Source: JBFWVJ01 sp050246795 (GTDB lineage: Bacteria; Patescibacteriota; Gracilibacteria; JAUYGZ01). Taken from it: 5,194 bases of DNA. A model generated the notes under the pieces. That model was not told the origin of the DNA. It did not search any database and was given only the letters and a program-made list of their open reading frames with translations. Where the stretch lies: contig JBFWVJ010000022.1 in assembly GCA_050246795.1 (NCBI GenBank), positions 1-5,194 of the forward strand, read 5' to 3'. A program made the translations under genes and the position numbers. Positions 1 to 5,194 of the stretch are shown here, one piece after another; positions within the stretch are counted from its first letter, which is position 1, and every line of letters begins with the position of its first letter.

Positions 1-4
1 AAAT

Positions 5-32
5 AAAAAAGCCCTCTTTGGAGGGCTTTTTT
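5..32 (-). terminator. Rho-independent terminator of the rrn operon
   Basis: A perfect 12-base-pair inverted repeat (5-16 with 21-32) surrounds a 4-base loop at 17-20. The G+C core is GCCCTC/GAGGGC, flanked by six A and six T. Read on the minus strand the hairpin follows the 5S 3' end by about 11 bases and runs into TTTTTTATTT, the classic intrinsic terminator layout. The T tract is itself part of the stem and a matching T tract lies on the other strand, so the element could also stop transcription entering from the plus side. The left window edge is 4 bases beyond it, so nothing can be said about the next gene. Confidence 0.93.
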
Positions 33-43
33 GTATTTAAGGA

Positions 44-159
44 GGGTGCATCTTGCTATTCTGACACCAAGTTGCCCTGGCACTACCTTCGCCGCAAGTG
101 AGCTTGACTTCCAGGTTCGGGATGTTACTGGGTATTTCCTCACCGCTATCGACACACCC
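44..159 (-). rRNA. rrf: 5S ribosomal RNA
   Basis: This is the 5S component of the large ribosomal subunit, about 116 nt and so normal for bacteria. It is recognised by the conserved core CCCGAACCTGGAAGTCAAGC on the minus strand, by GGCGAAGGTAGTG further on, and by closure of helix I. There the 5' end GGGTGTG (159-153) pairs with the 3' end TGCACCC (50-44), including two G-U pairs. The ends were set from this helix and may be off by one or two bases. It is the last gene of the operon, 120 bases after the 23S and just before the terminator, and it would be released by processing of the co-transcript. No tRNA follows it. Confidence 0.96.
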
Positions 160-176
160 AAATCGAATTTCAATTT
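160..176 (-). other. Hairpin abutting the 5S 5' end
   Basis: On the minus strand AAATTG (176-171) can pair with CGATTT (165-160), giving six pairs including one U-G, around a 5-base A/U loop. It ends exactly where mature 5S begins. A single-stranded or weakly paired A/U-rich site beside 5S is the usual place for RNase E cutting in proteobacterial pre-rRNA. That role is inferred from position, and the hairpin is weak. Confidence 0.45.
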
Positions 177-193
177 AGGTTGACTGTACTTTT

Positions 194-246
194 ACAATCA
201 CAAAACAAGATAAGCAAGCAAAACTTTGAACCATGTAGATCATGCT
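194..246 (-). other. 23S trailer arm of the 23S processing stem
   Basis: This stretch lies between 23S and 5S and is complementary to the sequence just upstream of 23S at 3213-3282. Bases 194-219 match the reverse complement of 3257-3282 at 24 of 26 positions. One exception is a G-U pair in the RNA and the other a U-U mismatch. Bases 228-238 pair perfectly with 3240-3250, and 241-246 with 3213-3218. Such a leader-trailer duplex loops out the entire 23S and is the standard RNase III substrate in rrn precursors. The pairing shows that the 23S leader and trailer belong to one transcript. Confidence 0.88.
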
Positions 247-254
247 ATCAAACC

Positions 255-274
255 CCTCTCGCGATTGTGAGAGG
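255..274 (-). other. Small hairpin just after the 23S 3' end
   Basis: CCTCTC (255-260) and GAGAGG (269-274) form a perfect 6-base-pair stem with an 8-base loop, starting about six bases past the inferred 23S 3' end. No T tract follows on the minus strand, so it is not a terminator. It may position the nuclease that trims the 23S 3' end. The rest of the 160-279 spacer is A-rich and holds no tRNA and no recognisable gene. Confidence 0.5.
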
Positions 275-490
275 CAAAGAAAATAAAGCAAAACGGGTTA
301 TTAGTATTGGTCAGCTCAACGCCTCGCAGCGCTTACACACCCAACCTATCAAGCTCGTAGTCTACAAGCACCCTTAATAGATATCTAATCTTGAGGGGGG
401 CTTCCCACTTAGATGCTTTCAGTGGTTATCCCTTCCAAACTTAGCTACCCGGCGATGCAGTTGGCACCACAACCGGTACACCAGAGGTTT

Positions 491-524
<34 letters not shown>

Positions 525-637
525 CTCTCAAATATCTTACGCCCACGGAGGATAGAGACCAAACTGTCTCACGACGTTTTGAACCCAGCTCGCGTACCGC
601 TTTAATTGACGAACAGTCAAACCCTTGGGACCTGCTC

Positions 638-677
<40 letters not shown>

Positions 678-706
678 TTCCTCGTCGATGTGAACTCTTG
701 GAGGAA

Positions 707-760
<54 letters not shown>

Positions 761-869
761 TCGGAACCACCGGATCACTAACACCTGCTTTCGCACCTGC
801 TCGACGTGTTTGTCTCGCAGTCAAGCTCCCTTATGCGTTTACACTCTACGCCTGGTTTCCATTCAGGCT

Positions 870-938
<69 letters not shown>

Positions 939-1188
939 TTGTCCCCCGGCCAGATTATGACCGCAGGTTAGGATTCCAATTAAGCAAGGGTGGTATTTCA
1001 AGGTTGTCTCCCCGTACGCCGGAACGCACGGATCAAAAACTCCCACCTATCCTACGCATGCTTAATCGAAACCCAATGCCAAGTTACAGTAAAGGTTCAC
1101 GGGGTCTTTTCGTCCTTCCGCGGGTAGCGCGTTTCTTCACGCGCTCACCAATTTCGCTGGATCTATAGTTGAGACAGTGGGGAAGTCG

Positions 1189-1222
<34 letters not shown>

Positions 1223-1223
1223 T

Positions 1224-1270
<47 letters not shown>

Positions 1271-1375
1271 TGGGGCTTCAATTTAAAGCTTCGGATTGCT
1301 CCTAACCTCACCTCTTAACCTTCCAGCACCGGGCAGGCGTCAGCCCATATACTTCCACTTACGTGTTTGCATAGA

Positions 1376-1410
<35 letters not shown>

Positions 1411-2054
1411 CGCTGCGACCCTCATACGCTACGCCAGCAAGTGACTTCACGTTCAAGGGCGTACTTTATCCCGAAGTTACAGTACTAATTTGCAGAGTTC
1501 CTTAACTACAGTTCATCCATGCACCTTAGGCTTCTCGCCTCATCTACCTGTGTCGGTTTACGGTACGGATTAATATTTATCTCCCTACGAAGCTTTTCTT
1601 GGAAGCTTAGGGTCACACACTTCGGCTTGCGCCTCGGCATCAGTTCTCAGTGTTAATGGGCCAACGGATTTGCCTATCGACCCCACCTACGACCTTACAC
1701 CAGAACAACCAATCTCTGGATGTGCTACCTTTCTTCGTCACTCCTTCAGTCAAACGATAAATACTAAGTTCAGGAATATTAACCTGATGTCCATCGACTA
1801 CGCCTTTCGGCCTCGCCTTAGGTTCCGACTTACCCTGGGAGGATTCACCTGGCCCAGGAACCCTTAGATTTACGGTGGGAGGGATTCTCGCCCTCCTTAT
1901 CGCTACTCATTTCAGCATCAGCTCTTGTGGGACCTCCAGCGCTCCTCACGGTACGCCTTCATCAGCACACACAATGCTCTCCTACCACTTAAAAAGTTCA
2001 TAGCTTCGGTACGACGCTTAAGCCCCGTTACATTTTCCGCGCAGAACCACTAGT

Positions 2055-2110
<56 letters not shown>

Positions 2111-3212
2111 ATGTCACAGTAGTTCCACAACGTTCTCCACTTAGCGTCAATTTAGGGACCTTAGCTGATGATCTGGGCTCTTTCCCTTTTGTCCACGGAC
2201 CTTAGCATCCGTAGACTCACTGCATAGCTGTACTTAACGGTATTCAGAGTTTGATAAGGTTTGGTAGCACGGTAATGCCCCTAGCCTAGTCAGTGCTGTA
2301 CCCCCGTTAGTAATCGCTAAACGCTGCACCTAAATGCATTTCGGAGAGAACCAGCTATCACGGAATTTGATTGGCCTTTCACCCCTATCCACAAGTCATC
2401 ACAGACGTTTTCAACCGTCACGTGTTCGGTCCTCCACGAAGTTTTACCCTCGCTTCAACCTGCCCATGGATAGCTCATCCCGTTTCGGGTCTACAGCATG
2501 CGACTAACGCCCTATTCAGACTCGGTTTCCCTACGGCTACACCTGCAACGGCTTAACCTCGCCACATACCATAACTCGCTGAATCATAATGCAAAAGGTA
2601 CGCCATCAGACTTTACAATAGTCCTCTGACTGTCTGTAAGCATGCGGTTTCAAGTTCTATTTCACTCCCCTCATCGGGGTTCTTTTCACCTTTCCCTCGC
2701 GGTACTAGTCCACTATCGGTCAGTAAGGAGTATTTAGCCTTGGAGGGTGGTCCCCCCAGCTTCAAACAGGGTTTCACGTGCCCCGTTCTACTCAGGATAC
2801 TCGCCCAGTTCAAACAATTTCGGATACGAGACTTTCACTCTCTATGGTGGGCCTTCCCAAACCCTTCTCCTATCGTCGTCCCCTTGATGCAAGTCCTACA
2901 ACCCCAAAGTGCACGCACTTTGGTTTGGGCTCCTCTGCGTTCGCTCGCCGCTACTGGCAGAATCTCAATTGATTTATTTTCCGGTAGGTACTTAGATGTT
3001 TCAGTTCCCTACGTTGGCCACTTCATCTACTACTTTACTCATAGATGGTTCTTCATCACTCTCGTGAAGAGGGGTTGCCCCATTCGGAAATCTCCGGGTC
3101 ACAGCTTGATTATCAGCTCACCGAAGCTTATCGCAGATTAACCGCGTCCTTCATCGCCTCTTACTGCCAAGGTATCCACCGCATGCCCTTAATAGCTTTA
3201 TCTTAGTTTTTT

Positions 3213-3282
3213 AGCATGGATTCTTTTTAAAAAAAATTACTACATGGTTCTCGTCTGCTTGCTTATCCTGTTATGTGATTGT
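3213..3282 (-). other. 23S leader arm of the 23S processing stem
   Basis: This is the partner of 194-246. The outer helix is 3257-3282 with 194-219 (26 positions, 24 Watson-Crick pairs and one G-U). An internal loop follows (3251-3256 opposite 220-227). A perfect 11-pair helix (3240-3250 with 228-238) comes next, and then a lopsided bulge in which 21 bases (3219-3239) face only two. The innermost piece is six pairs (3213-3218 with 241-246). The bulge is nearly all A and T, with a run of eight T next to a run of five A on the RNA strand. Cutting by RNase III in the outer helices is inferred from known operons. Confidence 0.88.
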
Positions 3283-3289
3283 CAAAGAA
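3279..3289 (-). promoter_or_regulatory. boxA-like antitermination element upstream of 23S
   Basis: The minus strand reads TTCTTTGACAA, close to the proteobacterial rrn boxA core CTCTTTAACAA, with two substitutions over 11 bases. boxA RNA binds NusB with ribosomal protein S10 (NusE) and protects rRNA transcription from Rho. A spacer copy ahead of 23S is normal in enteric rrn operons. Its last four bases are shared with the start of the 23S processing stem. The gap begins immediately upstream, so the 5' part of the element cannot be read. Confidence 0.72.
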
Positions 3290-3389
3290 NNNNNNNNNNN
3301 NNNNNNNNNNNNNNNNNNNNNNNNNNNNNNNNNNNNNNNNNNNNNNNNNNNNNNNNNNNNNNNNNNNNNNNNNNNNNNNNNNNNNNNNN
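3290..3389. other. Assembly gap of 100 N
   Basis: Exactly 100 undetermined bases interrupt the spacer. A round 100 is the usual placeholder for a gap of unknown size, so the true distance is unknown. The sequence on each side matches the expected part of an rrn spacer in the same orientation, which supports the join. Confidence 0.97.
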
Positions 3390-3399
3390 TTTATTAATG

Positions 3400-3431
3400 A
3401 GATGATGATGAAAGTATCCGCGATTCAATTG
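3400..3431 (-). other. 16S trailer arm of the 16S processing stem
   Basis: This lies 27 bases or more beyond the 16S 3' end. Bases 3410-3419 (GAAAGTATCC on the plus strand) pair perfectly with 5147-5156, and 3424-3431 (TTCAATTG) pair perfectly with 5137-5144, with a small internal loop between. The GAT-repeat at 3400-3409 can continue pairing with 5157-5166 with bulges. This closes a loop around the whole 16S and is the expected RNase III substrate for pre-16S. Confidence 0.85.
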
Positions 3432-3457
3432 ATTGACCCGTTATAGGTTTCCTTTAA

Positions 3458-4996
<1,539 letters not shown>

Positions 4997-5005
4997 TATA
5001 TTTAA

Positions 5006-5028
5006 ATAAAACTTAAAGATTGTTTTAT
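5006..5028 (-). other. A/T-rich hairpin just upstream of 16S
   Basis: ATAAAAC (5006-5012) and GTTTTAT (5022-5028) form a perfect 7-pair stem around a 9-base loop, ending about ten bases before the 16S 5' end. Its position between boxA and the mature 5' end corresponds to that of boxC and neighbouring leader structure in E. coli, but there is no sequence match to support that name. Confidence 0.5.
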
Positions 5029-5036
5029 AGCTCTAG

Positions 5037-5057
5037 AATTCTTTTGTTCAAAGAATT
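5037..5057 (-). other. Hairpin enclosing the leader boxA
   Basis: AATTCTTT (5037-5044) and AAAGAATT (5050-5057) form a perfect 8-pair inverted repeat around a 5-base loop. On the RNA strand the 5' arm and loop contain most of the boxA element. Pairing would hide the bases that NusB and S10 read in single-stranded RNA, so the two states may compete. Confidence 0.65.
5044..5055 (-). promoter_or_regulatory. boxA-like antitermination element in the 16S leader
   Basis: The minus strand reads TTCTTTGAACAA, nearly identical to the spacer copy TTCTTTGACAA, with one extra A, and similar to the proteobacterial core CTCTTTAACAA. Two near-identical copies placed before the two large rRNAs support the assignment better than either alone. 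The expected role is loading of the NusB-S10 antitermination complex, which prevents early Rho-dependent stopping. Confidence 0.72.
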
Positions 5058-5075
5058 TAGTATTTTGTTCGATTA

Positions 5076-5093
5076 AAACATCTTGCGATGCTC
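5076..5093 (-). promoter_or_regulatory. boxB-like leader hairpin with GNRA loop
   Basis: On the minus strand CATC (5090-5087) and GATG (5082-5079) form a stem closed by a GCAA tetraloop. Three further pairs (G-U, A-U, G-U) extend it to seven. It sits about 20 bases upstream of boxA, the order boxB then boxA seen in enteric rrn leaders. The boxB name is by position only. Confidence 0.5.
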
Positions 5094-5132
5094 GTTTGCC
5101 AAAATCCGAAGACTCTTAATCTTACGGCAAAC
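5094..5132 (-). other. Leader stem-loop with UUCG tetraloop
   Basis: GTTTGCC (5094-5100) and GGCAAAC (5126-5132) form a perfect 7-pair outer stem. Directly inside one arm, 5101-5106 pairs with 5111-5116 through six pairs including two G-U, closed on the RNA strand by C(UUCG)G, an extra-stable tetraloop. The remaining nine bases (5117-5125) form a one-sided bulge. There is no U tract after it, so it is leader structure and not a terminator. Confidence 0.65.
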
Positions 5133-5136
5133 TCGG

Positions 5137-5166
5137 CAATTGAACGGGATACTTTCTCATCTCATC
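5137..5166 (-). other. 16S leader arm of the 16S processing stem
   Basis: This is the partner of 3400-3431. CAATTGAA (5137-5144) and GGATACTTTC (5147-5156) pair perfectly with the trailer, and 5157-5166 can extend the helix imperfectly. It lies about 140 bases before the 16S 5' end. The arms lie on opposite sides of a full 16S and still match, which supports a correct assembly across 16S. Confidence 0.85.
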
Positions 5167-5186
5167 TTGAAACCCGAAGGTTTCAA
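5167..5186 (-). other. Leader hairpin with C(UUCG)G loop at window edge
   Basis: TTGAAACC (5167-5174) and GGTTTCAA (5179-5186) form a perfect 8-pair stem, and the RNA-strand loop is UUCG closed by C-G. It directly abuts the 16S leader arm, so it could stack coaxially on the processing stem. No U tract follows in the direction of transcription. Confidence 0.7.
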
Positions 5187-5194
5187 AAATTTTA

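Larger units (their letters stand above)
3203..3457 (-). other. 16S-23S internal transcribed spacer, interrupted by a gap
   Basis: This is the spacer between the two large rRNAs. The 68 bases next to 16S hold the 16S trailer arm, and the 87 bases next to 23S hold a boxA-like element and the 23S leader arm. The centre is 100 N. The visible parts contain no tRNA or recognisable tRNA fragment. In many bacteria tRNA-Ile and tRNA-Ala lie exactly in the missing part, but nothing here shows whether they exist in this organism. Confidence 0.9.
4997..5194 (-). other. rrn leader region, 5' truncated by the window edge
   Basis: These 198 bases upstream of 16S are transcribed leader with no gene. From the 16S outward they contain an A/T hairpin, a boxA within a hairpin, a boxB-like hairpin, a larger branched hairpin, the 16S leader arm and a UUCG hairpin at the edge. 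No complete promoter is visible. TAAAAT at the very edge (5189-5194) resembles a -10 element, but its -35 region would be outside the window. Confidence 0.88.

Noticed and set aside
160..279. Possible tRNA in the 23S-5S spacer
   Set aside because: There is no GTTCRANNC-like T-loop and no cloverleaf. The space is filled by processing-stem and small hairpin sequence.
180..377. 65-residue plus-strand frame across the 5S-23S spacer
   Set aside because: It runs antisense through the 23S trailer arm and into the 23S 3' end, has an unconvincing start context, and shows no recognisable domain.
2740..3141. 133-residue plus-strand open reading frame
   Set aside because: It lies wholly antisense to the 5' third of 23S rRNA, overlaps another frame at 2778-2972, and its bases are accounted for by rRNA helices. 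This is a typical spurious rRNA protein call.
3290..3389. Chimeric join of unrelated 16S and 23S across the gap
   Set aside because: It cannot be fully excluded, but orientation, order, near-identical boxA elements before both genes and spacer parts typical of each side all fit one operon.
5189..5194. TAAAAT at the window edge as a promoter -10 element
   Set aside because: Any -35 element and upstream region would be outside the window, and A/T-rich hexamers are common in this leader.

Overview
The window is one bacterial ribosomal RNA operon read on the minus strand, with no protein-coding gene that I can support. In transcription order (high to low coordinates) it holds a truncated leader (5194-4997), full-length 16S rRNA (4996-3458), an internal transcribed spacer interrupted by exactly 100 N (3457-3203, gap 3290-3389), full-length 23S rRNA (3202-280), a short 23S-5S spacer without a tRNA (279-160), 5S rRNA (159-44) and a strong intrinsic terminator (32-5). 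Every open reading frame in the window is a chance frame on one or other strand of rRNA.

The untranslated parts explain the operon's working. Two long-range complementary pairs bracket the two large rRNAs. The 16S leader (about 5137-5166) pairs with the 16S trailer (about 3400-3431). The 23S leader (3213-3282) pairs with the 23S trailer (194-246). These are the precursor stems that RNase III cuts in known rrn operons. boxA-like antitermination elements precede both large rRNAs (5044-5055 and 3279-3289). The leader also carries a chain of compact hairpins, two with C(UUCG)G tetraloops and one with a GNRA loop. The promoter lies outside the window.

Organism: a bacterium. The EUB338 target is perfect at 4648-4665, the anti-Shine-Dalgarno CCTCC is intact, and the spacers are A+T-rich. 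The 16S motif GGGGTAAAATCCGTAGAGAT resembles delta/epsilon-proteobacterial, Bdellovibrionota and Campylobacterota sequences, but several positions are unlike common relatives. My best guess is a low-GC, little-sampled lineage near Bdellovibrionota/Oligoflexia or other former Deltaproteobacteria, held at low confidence.

The most interesting content lies inside the rRNAs. Rare bases come as matched pairs far apart in sequence: 16S U18-A917 and G19-C916 in the central pseudoknot, 16S U947-A1234 and U948-A1233 in helix 30, and 23S A2057-U2611 at the macrolide site (E. coli numbering). This argues that they are real evolved features and not sequencing errors. The pseudoknot changes also create mismatches to the common 27F and 926R primers. 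I did not find a new multi-gene system. The left edge lies 4 bases past the terminator and the right edge is inside the leader, so this is probably a short-read contig or scaffold of a collapsed multicopy rrn operon.
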